Source: CAYRYU01 sp964428355 (GTDB taxonomy: Bacteria > Muiribacteriota > Ozemobacteria > Ozemobacterales > Ozemobacteraceae). Taken from it: a stretch of DNA of 64,000 nt. Both the position numbers and the translations under genes were made by a program. The notes beneath the pieces are model-generated. The model saw nothing but the letters and a program-made list of their open reading frames with translations, had not been told where the DNA came from and did no database searches. This document shows positions 44,421 through 52,794 of this stretch, piece after piece (within the stretch, counting starts at the first letter, position 1; each line of letters starts with the position of its first letter). The stretch is taken from contig CAYRYU010000033.1 in assembly GCA_964428355.1 (NCBI GenBank), forward strand, positions 1 through 64,000, written 5' to 3'.

Positions 44421-44915
44421 TCAATCGGAAAAACCTGCCAGGAAGGCGGCGAATTCCCTCTGGAATTTCCCGAGGGTGATTTCGTTTTTCCCTGCGTGTT
44501 GAAACTCCATGAACCTCTTCAGACGGTTGAGTGTCCGGGTGGAGATCCGGTGCTCCAGCCTGCAAGCCTCGGCCTGGGCGAATTCACCGGGAAGGCCGAG
44601 GATGTTTTCCAGGAAATCCGCAAGAACACTGTGGTGGGAACGCAACCGCTGAACCGTTGCAAGCCCCTTTTTCGTAAGGGTGACGGGGTGGTAGGCCTGG
44701 TAACGAACAAGTTCCAGACGTCCGAGGCGCCGAAGGGCGTGCGTTGCGGAAGGCACCTTGCACCCCATCTTCGCAGCGAGATCGGTAACCCGCACCGCTC
44801 CGAACTCGGCCTGGAGTTCGTGGACGGTTTCAAGATAGGATTCGAGGGTCCCCGACAGGTCGGGCTTGGGGTCCCGGCGCCCGGGAACAAGTGGTGCATC
44901 CTTTTTTTCCATCAC
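44421..44915 (-). CDS. dtxR: DtxR-family iron-dependent repressor
   Basis: This 164-residue regulator starts at ATG 44915, with GGAGG upstream that lies inside feoB. An N-terminal winged helix (VRVTDLAAKMGCKVPSATHALRRL) is followed by the dimerisation/metal domain. Primary-site ligands Cys118, Glu121 and His122 in EACRLEH are present, with Cys rather than Glu, as in iron-type DtxR instead of manganese-type MntR. The residue equivalent to Met10 of DtxR is Ser26, a departure. The last ~35 residues replace the SH3-like domain. The gene overlaps the end of feoB by 86 bp. It probably represses the feo operon through the operator at 47524-47542. Confidence 0.88.
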   Translation of the reverse strand: MMEKKDAPLVPGRRDPKPDLSGTLESYLETVHELQAEFGAVRVTDLAAKMGCKVPSATHALRRLGRLELVRYQAYHPVTLTKKGLATVQRLRSHHSVLADFLENILGLPGEFAQAEACRLEHRISTRTLNRLKRFMEFQHAGKNEITLGKFQREFAAFLAGFSD

Positions 44916-47157
44916 AACCTCCGCATCCCCCTCCTCGAAACCTGTTCCATGCCGTCCTGATCATGATCCACGCGGCTAGCGCAACCGCCAGAATGACCGT
45001 GAGGTTCTCGAAAAGTTGCCCTCTCCAAGCCGCGGCGGCGGCAGTGGTCCACGGGAACAGCCGGAAAACCAGAAAACCGCTGACCCATGCTATCACGCCC
45101 GGAGAAACCAAAGCAACCAAGGTGAATCTCGCCGATCCGGTCTCGCGATAGATCACTCCGATTGTTGAAAGGCAAGGTATGTATAGGACCGTGAACAGCA
45201 TGAAGACGAACGCCTGAAGAGGGGTTTTTCCGGATTTCCGCATCGCCTCTCCGAGATCGGACGAAACGGGTTGGTACAGGATTGACAGTGTCGAAACGAT
45301 GCTCTCCTTCGCGAGAAAGCCCGGAATGAGGGAAATGGCCTCCCTCCAGCCGAACCCGAGCGGCTCGACGAGCGGAAGAAGAGCTTTCCCCAGCCTTCCC
45401 AGATACCTTCTCTCCATCTCTTCACCGCTTTGAAGAGCATCGAGAGCCATTCTCCGGCTTTCCCGCTCGGGTGATGGAGACTGGGTCTCGAGAGCGCGTT
45501 TTTCGGCGTCGTAATCCCTAGACAGGGGAACTTCCCGAGGAAACCAGGAGAGCCCCCAGATCAGTACCGACCCGCAAAGGATCACCGAGCCGGCCTTTCC
45601 CAGGAAGTGCAGGACCTTTTCCCATAACTGCAATCTGAGGTTTCGCAACGAAGGAATCCGGTAGGGGGGCAGCTCGAACAAGAAGGGGGACGGTTCGGAG
45701 GAGCCAATGAACCGTGACGCGATGTTCCCCAGGAAAACGATGGCGCAAACGTTGGAAAAGTACAATAAGAATAGCCAGAAACCCGGTCGCTCGGGGAAGA
45801 AAGCCCCACATAGCAGGACGAGTAGCGGAAGTCTCGCCGAACACGCGACCATTGGAACCAGGAAGATCGTGAGAAGCCTTTGTCGACCGTCCTCCAGGAT
45901 GCGCGTGGCAAGCACGGCCGGAACGCTGCATCCGAAGCTCATCACCATGGGGATAAAAGCCCTTCCGTGCAACCCCAGGGTTTGCATGATCCGGTCGGTA
46001 AGGAATGCCGCCCGGGACAGGTAACCCGAATCTTCCAGCAGAATCACCCAGGTGAAAAGGATCAGGATGTTTGGCAGGAACACCATCACCCCACCTACAC
46101 CGGGAACCAGGCCGTCGACGACGAGGCTCCCGACCGCGCCGGCCGGAAGAATCTGCCTGAACCACCCCTGAAACAGGGGAACCAGGGACCGGATGTAACC
46201 TGCCGGGTGTTCCCCCAGGGCGAAAGTGGTCCAGAAAACGAGGAACATGACTACGAAAAGAACGGGAAGCCCGGTCCACCTTCCGACCAATGACCTGTCG
46301 AGAACCTCGGTGAACCGGTCACCTCTGGCGGGTGGAGGGGAATAGCAGCCCGCCAGGATTTCCATTATCCGGAGGTATCGGGCTTCGGCAAGGGCGAGAA
46401 ACCGGCAGTCACGTGTCGAGTTGGGGGGACACGAACCGGCCTCGGGCAAATCTCCAGCGCTCCTTTCGGCCGCGCACGAACCGGAACATGGGGTACCCGA
46501 GATAGCAGCAAGCCTCTGGGTCGGGGAAAGGACTCCCAGATCTTCGGCAGCAGGACGAATATCGTGGATGGGGATCCCCCGCACCTCGCCACTTCTGGAA
46601 GACAGACCCTCCGCATCGTCTTTTTTCGAGGATTGCAGATCCGTTTCGGAAGCGAACCCGGATCTGCGGACAATTTCCCGGATCAAGGCTTCCGTTCCCT
46701 CGCCAGTCCGCCCAACGGTCGGAAAGACCGGGCAGCCGAGAGCATCTGCAAGCCGCGCCAGGTCGATCTTTCCGCCCCGCTCCGCAAGGGAATCGGTGAA
46801 GTTGAGGGCAATCAAGGGCTTCAGGCCGATCTCGAGAAGCTGGAGGGTCAGAAAGAGGTTCCGTTCGAGGTTTCCTGCGTCAATGACGTTCACGATGATC
46901 CCCCGGGAAGCCTCGTCGAGGGCGCCAAGGAGGACCGCCTCGTCGGGAGATGCGGGCCGCAGTGAATATGCGCCCGGGAGATCCGTGAAAACCAGTTCCC
47001 GGCTTTCGGCCCTTCGGCGGCCCTCGACCCGCTCGACCGTCACCCCTGGCCAATTTCCGACCGGCCTCTGTTCCCCCGTGATCGCGTTGAACAGGCTCGT
47101 CTTGCCGCAGTTCGGGTTTCCAATCAGGAAAATCCTTGAAACCGCCACCCCGGTCAT
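44830..47157 (-). CDS. feoB: Ferrous iron transport protein B
   Basis: The product has 775 residues. The N-terminal G domain has G1 GNPNCGKT (13-20), G3 DLPGAYSL and a G4-like LNFTD. Between the G domain and the membrane region is a long insert (~190-270) rich in Cys and Pro (TPCSGSCAAERSAGDL). The membrane part has two repeated Gate motifs, including SFGCSVPAVLATR. The C-terminus ends in a Cys-rich cytoplasmic tail with C745, C748, C754 and C757 (GGCGGCDGKKGCTTCSR). It transports Fe(II) with FeoA. Gene order feoA-feoB-dtxR is compact, and the feoB end overlaps dtxR by 86 bp. Confidence 0.95.
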   Translation of the reverse strand: MTGVAVSRIFLIGNPNCGKTSLFNAITGEQRPVGNWPGVTVERVEGRRRAESRELVFTDLPGAYSLRPASPDEAVLLGALDEASRGIIVNVIDAGNLERNLFLTLQLLEIGLKPLIALNFTDSLAERGGKIDLARLADALGCPVFPTVGRTGEGTEALIREIVRRSGFASETDLQSSKKDDAEGLSSRSGEVRGIPIHDIRPAAEDLGVLSPTQRLAAISGTPCSGSCAAERSAGDLPEAGSCPPNSTRDCRFLALAEARYLRIMEILAGCYSPPPARGDRFTEVLDRSLVGRWTGLPVLFVVMFLVFWTTFALGEHPAGYIRSLVPLFQGWFRQILPAGAVGSLVVDGLVPGVGGVMVFLPNILILFTWVILLEDSGYLSRAAFLTDRIMQTLGLHGRAFIPMVMSFGCSVPAVLATRILEDGRQRLLTIFLVPMVACSARLPLLVLLCGAFFPERPGFWLFLLYFSNVCAIVFLGNIASRFIGSSEPSPFLFELPPYRIPSLRNLRLQLWEKVLHFLGKAGSVILCGSVLIWGLSWFPREVPLSRDYDAEKRALETQSPSPERESRRMALDALQSGEEMERRYLGRLGKALLPLVEPLGFGWREAISLIPGFLAKESIVSTLSILYQPVSSDLGEAMRKSGKTPLQAFVFMLFTVLYIPCLSTIGVIYRETGSARFTLVALVSPGVIAWVSGFLVFRLFPWTTAAAAAWRGQLFENLTVILAVALAAWIMIRTAWNRFRGGGCGGCDGKKGCTTCSRAPGPQARPVGDPRILS

Positions 47158-47205
47158 TCAGTCATTCCTTTGAAAGCCTCGACCCTGATCGACCCGGTTG
47201 GGGAA

Positions 47206-47478
47206 TCACGAGACCGGTCGGGGGGCTCCCACGTCGGGTTCCACCCCAACCAGGCGCCCTTCGGCTTCCCGCAAACCGATTGTGAAACCTCTTATGTAAT
47301 AGGCGGTAGGCCCCCCCAACGGGGCTCTCCTGAGGGGGGTGACCACCGTTCCGGGAGTGAAGCCCAACTCGGCCAGTCTTTCGGAGGCGGGGCCGGAAAC
47401 ATCGAGAAGCCTGATCGTGGCCGAGCGACCGATTTCGAGATCGGCGAGTGTAACAAGAGCACGGACCATCGATTCCAT
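47206..47478 (-). CDS. feoA: Ferrous iron transport protein A
   Basis: This 90-residue SH3-like protein has the FeoA core: TLADLEIGRSATIRLLD, RLAELGFTPGTVVTPLRRAPLGG and YYIRGFTIGLREAEG. FeoA is a cytoplasmic partner of FeoB that supports its transport activity. It is the first gene of the operon and starts 45 bp downstream of the DtxR-type operator; feoB follows after 48 bp. Confidence 0.93.
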   Translation of the reverse strand: MESMVRALVTLADLEIGRSATIRLLDVSGPASERLAELGFTPGTVVTPLRRAPLGGPTAYYIRGFTIGLREAEGRLVGVEPDVGAPRPVS

Positions 47479-47523
47479 CCTTCCCGGACCGATTACCTGG
47501 GGGATGCAACCCGCCCCCTAGAT

Positions 47524-47542
47524 TTAGCTTAGTCTAACTTTA
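47524..47542 (-). promoter_or_regulatory. DtxR/IdeR-type operator of the feo operon
   Basis: On the minus strand the 19-bp site reads TAAAGTTAGACTAAGCTAA. It matches the DtxR/IdeR consensus TTAGGTTAGNCTAACCTAA at 15 of 18 defined positions and is a near-palindrome. It lies immediately downstream of the -10 box and 46 bp upstream of feoA, ideal for repression by the operon's own DtxR. Confidence 0.85.
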
Positions 47543-47569
47543 ATATACAACAAAAAGAAAACAATGCAA
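47542..47569 (-). promoter_or_regulatory. Promoter of feoA-feoB-dtxR
   Basis: On the minus strand TTGCAT (47564-47569) and TATATT (47542-47547) are 16 bp apart. The -10 box abuts the DtxR-type operator, so the repressor would block polymerase. Confidence 0.7.
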
Positions 47570-47672
47570 AGCTAATTCTTTGAAGGGGTGCAAATCGCGG
47601 CGGAAAGGCGTCCGGAGAGGGGGTCCCGGAAACCCACATGCGTAAGCCGCAAGAGAGGGGGTCAGGAAACCG

Positions 47673-49193
47673 TCAGGAAGCCTTTTCGGACTGGGAAGCC
47701 GATACGGCACGCTCCGCGGCCCATGTCTTGATGAACTTGATCTGTTCGGACATCGTCCTCGAAAGGGGAACGGTTCCTCGAATGATTGTGTAAAGGTCGT
47801 CCTGTGCAAGCGCCGCCCCACGGTAGAAAGCCTCCACCATGGCCGCCTCGACCACATGCTCGATCTCGGCGCCGTTCCAGAACTCGGTGGCAACGCTCAA
47901 AAAGGACAGGTCGAACAACGCCAGGTCGGCCTTCCTTTTCCGGAGATGGACGCGGAAGATTTCCTCCCGCTCCTTGTCGCTCGGCAGGTCGATGAAGAAA
48001 ACCTGGTCGAATCTCCCTTTCCGGATAATCTCTGCGGGAAGCAGGTCGATCCGGTTCGCGGTGGCGGCAACGAATACCTGGGCTGACTTCTCCTGCATCC
48101 ACGTCAGGAAGGCGGAAAAGATGTGGGCACCGGTACTTCCATCCTTCATGGTGGAACTGCTGATTCCGCCCTCGATTTCGTCGATCCAAAGGATTGCCGG
48201 GGCGACCGACTCGATGCTCCGGATGGCCCGGTGAAAAGTGGCTTCCGGAGAACCATGCAGGCCCGAATAGACCTGGTTCATGTCCAGTCTGAAAAGGGGA
48301 AGGCCCCACAGGGAGCTGATCGCCTTGACCGAAAGGGACTTTCCGCAACCGCTGATTCCCATCATGAGGAGTCCACGGGGAGGGTTGATTCCCGCTGCAG
48401 CTGCCTCGGGGGTGAAAAGCCCCTTTCGCTTGACCAGCCAGTTCTTCAGGTTCTGCAAGCCCCCGACACCTTCGAGATTCTCTGTTCCCCGGACGTATTC
48501 CAGGATCCCTTCCTTGCGGGCGAGTTGCTCCTTCTCGCTCTGGAGAGCGCTGACGAGCGATTCGTCGATGGTCTTTGCCGTCCAGAGCGCTTTCGTCAGG
48601 CTGGCATGCGCCTCCGCTGTGGTGAAACCCTGCAGTGTTACCGTCACACGGCCGGTCTGATCGGGAGTCAGGCGGTTCTCCGCTCCCCGCTTCAGGGCCG
48701 CGGCGATGGCCTTGGCCACGATCTCCTGCAGTTCGGCAAAATCGGGAAGGCCGAACTCGACGAGGTGAACGTCCTTCCGTAGCTCGGGTGGAAGGACCAT
48801 TTCGCTTCCCAGGAGAAAAAGGAACCTGTTCTGCCCCCTGAAAGTCTGGGCAACGTTTTTCAAACCCCGCAAAACTTCGGGGTTCGAAAAGAAATGCTGG
48901 AGATCACGGAAAACGAAGAAACCCGGTTCCGCGCTTTTCTGGATAGCCGCGAGGGCGGCGGCGGGCTCCTTGAGGGATCCGAAGGGGGTCTCCCCTCCGG
49001 AAATTCCGGATTCGAGATCCCAGAGGATGGGGGGACGGTCAGCCTGAAAGGCCGATTTGGCCATTGCCGCGAGCGAGTGGACCACCTGGTCCTCCTCGAA
49101 GGAGTCGATCCCGATTATGGGGTAACCCGCCACCAGGGCTCTCTTGACGGCCTGGAGTGAAGCTCCACGCCCTCTCCGCGGGCCTGAACTCAC
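47673..49193 (-). CDS. Ycf46-like AAA ATPase
   Basis: The product has 506 residues from GTG 49193, overlapping the upstream stop (GTGA). The N-terminal ~230 residues hold a degenerate ATPase-like fold (IIGIDSFEEDQVVHSLAAMA, FFVFRDLQHFF) typical of Ycf46. The AAA module has Walker A GISGCGKS (279-286), Walker B ILWIDE (334-339), sensor ATANR and an arginine-finger segment RKGRFDQVFFIDLPS. Ycf46-type proteins are widespread in cyanobacteria and plastids but also found in other bacteria; function is unclear. It is coupled to the small upstream gene. Confidence 0.9.
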   Translation of the reverse strand: MSSGPRRGRGASLQAVKRALVAGYPIIGIDSFEEDQVVHSLAAMAKSAFQADRPPILWDLESGISGGETPFGSLKEPAAALAAIQKSAEPGFFVFRDLQHFFSNPEVLRGLKNVAQTFRGQNRFLFLLGSEMVLPPELRKDVHLVEFGLPDFAELQEIVAKAIAAALKRGAENRLTPDQTGRVTVTLQGFTTAEAHASLTKALWTAKTIDESLVSALQSEKEQLARKEGILEYVRGTENLEGVGGLQNLKNWLVKRKGLFTPEAAAAGINPPRGLLMMGISGCGKSLSVKAISSLWGLPLFRLDMNQVYSGLHGSPEATFHRAIRSIESVAPAILWIDEIEGGISSSTMKDGSTGAHIFSAFLTWMQEKSAQVFVAATANRIDLLPAEIIRKGRFDQVFFIDLPSDKEREEIFRVHLRKRKADLALFDLSFLSVATEFWNGAEIEHVVEAAMVEAFYRGAALAQDDLYTIIRGTVPLSRTMSEQIKFIKTWAAERAVSASQSEKAS

Positions 49194-49384
49194 GGTTGGA
49201 AATGGCGGGAGGGTTTGGTTCCAGGGAGGGGTGGTGGGTTCTTCTTCTCTTCGGGCTGGTCCTGGCGAACGTTTTCACAGAACAGGTCTTTTTCGAAGAA
49301 CTCACGGCTGTAAATGAAGCCCGTGCGGGGTTCATACAGGATCGTCACCTTGCATCTTCCCGCAGAGCGCAGATCGGCATCCAT
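49190..49384 (-). CDS. Small protein coupled to the Ycf46-like gene
   Basis: This 64-residue protein starts at ATG 49384, behind GGAGGTGGG. It begins MDADLRSAGRCKVTILYEPRTG and ends in a charged, Pro-rich tail (DQPEEKKNPPPLPGTKPS). Its stop overlaps the GTG of the AAA gene, which argues that it is translated and functionally linked to it. The ORF extends further upstream without a ribosome-binding site. Family not recognised. Confidence 0.6.
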   Translation of the reverse strand: MDADLRSAGRCKVTILYEPRTGFIYSREFFEKDLFCENVRQDQPEEKKNPPPLPGTKPSRHFQP

Positions 49385-49500
49385 GATTTTCCCACCTCCA
49401 TTTCGAGATTTCATTATACCCCCCGCAAGAAGCAATGAAAAGTGGAAAATTCCTTCGGGATGTAGGATACTTCACAAATCATATCCACTGGGAGGGACGC

Positions 49501-50955
49501 ATGACGCTTAGGAACTCATCCCACGATAACGCAACGGGTAAGGAAAATCGGGAAAAGGCAAAAGTCTATTACCATACGACGTCGATCTGCCCGACCTGCG
49601 GAAAGCTTCTTCCTGCAGATATCATCGGCAGAAGGGGAGGCGTTTTCGTTTCCCGGACCTGTCCCGACCATGGGCTGCTCGAAGGGCTGACGTGCTCCGA
49701 CACGGCCTGGTATGAGAACCTCCACCTGTTCGACGTCCCACCCACCAAACCCCCGAAAGTGCAGCAAAGCGGCGCGAAAGGCTGTCCGCAGGACTGCGGG
49801 CTCTGCCCGGAACACCTCCAGATGGCAGGAACCGTCGCGATCGAGATAACGAACCACTGCGACGCAGCCTGCCCGATATGCCTGGGAGACAACCAGGGAA
49901 CCTTTGAACTGACCCCGGCTGAGGTCGGGAAGATGGCCGACGGCCTCCTGGCACGTCAACCGCATGTCGATGCTTTCACTCTTTCGGGAGGAGAGCCCAC
50001 CACCCATCCCCGGCTTTTCGAGATCGTGGAAGCCCTCCATAAGCCGGGAATAACCAGAATCGTCATCAACACCAACGGAAAGCGGATCGCCCAGGACGAC
50101 GCTTTCCTGGACGAACTAGCGAAACACCCGGAAATCTACGTCTGCCTCCATTATGACGGCCCAAATGCCGAACGCCTTCGGGGAATCCCGCATTCGGTAC
50201 AGGAAAAGGCACTTCGACGCCTCGAATCCCGGGGGATCAAGGCAATACCTCTCGCGCTCGGAGTGCGGGAGATAAATGGTCCCGATCTTGGCTCCCTGAC
50301 GCAGAAACTCCTGACGGAATTTCCCCAGGTGAAATCGGTCTTCCTGACCATGATGGCCTGGGCGGGAAAGCGTGGGTCCGCGTTCCCATTGGATCCGAAG
50401 CGCCGCCTCACGATCCCGGAAGCACTCGAACTCGTTGAATCGGGGTCCGGGGGCAAGTTGCGCAAAAGGGATTTCATCCCCCTGACGATGCCAAATCCCC
50501 TTTGCGCCGCGATCGGGTATTTCCTCGTGCAGGATGGTGAGATTACACCCCTGATGCCGCTCGTCGAGCTCGAGGAGATCATCGAGATAACCAAGAACTC
50601 CCATTTCGTCAGGGCGGGGGCCGAGATGGAGGCTTACCTGAGGAAAGCCATCGACGGGCTTCACGCCAATCCGGAGAGGTTTCCAGACCCCGAGCGGGTC
50701 AAGCGGAACCTCAGGAAACTCCTGAAGGATCTCTTTCCGGAGAACCGGAAAATGTCGGACGAGGAACGGAAAAACATCGCGGAGGACCGGATCAAGACTG
50801 TCTACCTCATGCAGTTCATGGATCCCTGGACCTTCGATTCGAAGCGGATGATGAAGTGCTCGTGCCAACATCTCCTCCCCGACAACCGCGTCATTCCAAG
50901 CTGCGGTTACTACTCCCTGCACCGGAAATCGGATCCGCGGTTCAAAACCTCCTGA
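49501..50955 (+). CDS. Tes-like (MJ0619-type) radical SAM protein
   Basis: The product has 484 residues from ATG 49501 with GGGAGGGA upstream. An N-terminal zinc-ribbon-like region (CPTCGKLLPADI, RTCPDHG, KGCPQDCGLCPEH) precedes the radical SAM cluster C120-x3-C124-x2-C127 in NHCDAACPICLGD, then LSGGEPTTHPRLFEIVE. The C-terminus has a further Cys-rich segment (MKCSCQHLLPDNRVIPSCGYY). This layout, CPxCGKLLPAD followed by the GCPxDCGLCPEH block, is that of the family containing archaeal tetraether lipid synthase (Tes). It should bind several iron-sulfur clusters. In a bacterium it could join lipid chains or modify another hydrophobic substrate; no partner genes are adjacent. Confidence 0.82.
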   Translation: MTLRNSSHDNATGKENREKAKVYYHTTSICPTCGKLLPADIIGRRGGVFVSRTCPDHGLLEGLTCSDTAWYENLHLFDVPPTKPPKVQQSGAKGCPQDCGLCPEHLQMAGTVAIEITNHCDAACPICLGDNQGTFELTPAEVGKMADGLLARQPHVDAFTLSGGEPTTHPRLFEIVEALHKPGITRIVINTNGKRIAQDDAFLDELAKHPEIYVCLHYDGPNAERLRGIPHSVQEKALRRLESRGIKAIPLALGVREINGPDLGSLTQKLLTEFPQVKSVFLTMMAWAGKRGSAFPLDPKRRLTIPEALELVESGSGGKLRKRDFIPLTMPNPLCAAIGYFLVQDGEITPLMPLVELEEIIEITKNSHFVRAGAEMEAYLRKAIDGLHANPERFPDPERVKRNLRKLLKDLFPENRKMSDEERKNIAEDRIKTVYLMQFMDPWTFDSKRMMKCSCQHLLPDNRVIPSCGYYSLHRKSDPRFKTS

Positions 50956-50976
50956 AGCCGGAGAGACGCCGGAAAA

Positions 50977-51010
50977 GGGATTCCGTGCGCAAATTCGCAT
51001 CCCGTTTTTT
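50977..51010. terminator. Terminator between radical SAM and 51018 genes
   Basis: GGGAT (50977-50981) and ATCCC (50999-51003), extended by GCG/CGC, form a stem followed by GTTTTTT. It can terminate the + strand radical SAM gene. Confidence 0.6.
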
Positions 51011-51017
51011 CGGGCAC

Positions 51018-51791
51018 CTAGTCTGAATCGGAATCCTCGTCCGAGTCGGGTTTCGAATCCGAACCGGGTTCCTCGATTGGGTCGTCCTCCGGTTCGGGAT
51101 CGGGGCTGGCCTCCGGTCCCGAATCATTGATCAAGGAAACGCCACTGTTTCCGGGATTCTTTTCTCTCATCACGGTCTGGGAGATCATCTTCACCAGAAA
51201 GCTCATCTGGGCATCGTTTATTGCATCGTAGGCAATGGCGAATGCCCTGGTCCACTGGGCTTCCCGCTCGGACTCGGAGAGATCGCTGGGCAGGCCCTGG
51301 AGGACGTCCATGGCGAGGGAACTGGCGACGATCTCCGCGGTTATCGCCGTCAGGTGTCGGATGTCCTCGGCGGGGTTGGCGATGGTCGCGGGACGGTTGG
51401 CAAGGTTGAGCAGCCGCTGCTTGATCAACGCGAGCTTCCCTTTATCCTGGAAATAGAGGCCCTGGACGAACTTGAGGGCATTGATAAGGCAGAGATGCTT
51501 GAACTTGGTCAGTATCTCGGTGGTGTCGACCACCTCGAGCACGCGGACACTGTCGACGACCATCTTCTTCCTGGTGCTGGAAATGATCCCGTGAGGTTTC
51601 ACCTTGACCAGGAGAGGTCCGGATGCCACCCTCAATGCTTCGAGGATCCGTCGGTAATCCCGGATGTCATGACGGAATCGGGAGAAATGCCCCATCGTTT
51701 CCACGACCCTTCCGCGCTGGACATCGAGGTTTTCCCAAAACGCGGGTTTGGGGAGGAAATACCAGGCGATCAGCTTTTTTAGCTTGGTCAT
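51018..51791 (-). CDS. Hypothetical protein with acidic C-terminal tail
   Basis: The gene encodes 257 residues with no transmembrane segments or signal peptide. The middle is predicted helical (VVDTTEILTKFKHLCLINAL, ITAEIVASSLAMDVLQGLPS). The last ~50 residues are low-complexity Asp/Glu/Ser/Pro (EDDPIEEPGSDSKPDSDEDS). The family is not recognised. It is 66 bp downstream of the methyltransferase-like gene and in the same direction. Confidence 0.7.
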   Translation of the reverse strand: MTKLKKLIAWYFLPKPAFWENLDVQRGRVVETMGHFSRFRHDIRDYRRILEALRVASGPLLVKVKPHGIISSTRKKMVVDSVRVLEVVDTTEILTKFKHLCLINALKFVQGLYFQDKGKLALIKQRLLNLANRPATIANPAEDIRHLTAITAEIVASSLAMDVLQGLPSDLSESEREAQWTRAFAIAYDAINDAQMSFLVKMISQTVMREKNPGNSGVSLINDSGPEASPDPEPEDDPIEEPGSDSKPDSDEDSDSD

Positions 51792-51857
51792 CCTCCCCTC
51801 TCCCCCCTCGAAAAGGCGGTTGAAGGAACCAGCCCCGGACTGGGCTTCGGATCGACC

Positions 51858-52580
51858 TCAAAAAACATACGGAATGAAACGATATCGCACCCGGGACATG
51901 AACTCAAGATATTCCGGTGACTGGCTCAGGAACTTTTCCTCCAGGATGGCCCGGTAGACATAGCAAAGGGTCGAACCCGCGAAAAGAACGATATTCCGGG
52001 GATTGGCGTTTCCGACCAGGTACCCCACCCGCAGGAGAATGTCGGTGAGATACATCGGGTGGCGAACGATGGAATACAACCCACGGGTTTTTATCTCCCT
52101 GCGGGCGATCAGGATTCCGAAACTCCCTCCAAGGTTGAATAGGACTACAACGCCCAGGATGTTGGAGATGAGCACCGTCACTTTCGAAGCGAGCCTCAAC
52201 ATCGGCTCCTCGGGTGGGGCGATATCCACGAACGCCAACCCGGAAAAGAATGCGACAAGCGCGACTCCCTGGTGCCAGAGATTGGGGTTGACGGCCTTGT
52301 GGGGCACCCTGACGAGAACGAACCAGATCAAGGCCGCGTTCTGTAGGGCGAAGGAGATCTCGACGTAATCGAAGGTCCCCTGAATGGAAGTCTGATACAC
52401 GCGCTGAACTGCCGCCCCCCCGAAGAAAAGGAACAGGAAAACGTTCAGGAGCTTGTCCTGAAGCGGGGAAAGCGTCCCGGGAGCAGGGCTGGGGGAACTC
52501 TGGCCACCACCCTGGTGGGGGGGGCCGGGGAGTTGGGATTCCGGAACAGAATCCCGAGACCCAATTTTTTCCGGAATCAT
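51858..52580 (-). CDS. Isoprenylcysteine/phospholipid methyltransferase-like membrane protein
   Basis: This 240-residue protein starts with a Pro/Ser/Gln-rich region of ~40 residues, then has five or six helices. The C-terminal catalytic signature REIKTRGLYSIVRHPMYL, then EEKFLSQSPEYLEFMSRVRY, is that of the ICMT/PEMT membrane methyltransferase family (SAM-dependent). Bacterial members methylate lipids or small molecules; there is no sign of prenylated protein. The N-terminal low-complexity extension is unusual. It is divergent from the secreted protein gene at 52795. Confidence 0.85.
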   Translation of the reverse strand: MIPEKIGSRDSVPESQLPGPPHQGGGQSSPSPAPGTLSPLQDKLLNVFLFLFFGGAAVQRVYQTSIQGTFDYVEISFALQNAALIWFVLVRVPHKAVNPNLWHQGVALVAFFSGLAFVDIAPPEEPMLRLASKVTVLISNILGVVVLFNLGGSFGILIARREIKTRGLYSIVRHPMYLTDILLRVGYLVGNANPRNIVLFAGSTLCYVYRAILEEKFLSQSPEYLEFMSRVRYRFIPYVF

Positions 52581-52794
52581 ACGGTCCTCCCTTTCCTTGA
52601 TTGGCTTCCAAGCCAGATTTTCGCACGTACCAGGTTCTTTTTCAACCCCCCCCTCCCCTCATCGTGCCCCCGGGCATGGAAAGAGCGGATATCGGGATGG
52701 GGAACCGACTGCGGAAAACCTTGACGGGAGGCCATTCTTGTGGTAGGATTTCCGTTCCGCGAATTCCGATACCATTTCCTTGGGAGGACCATCC

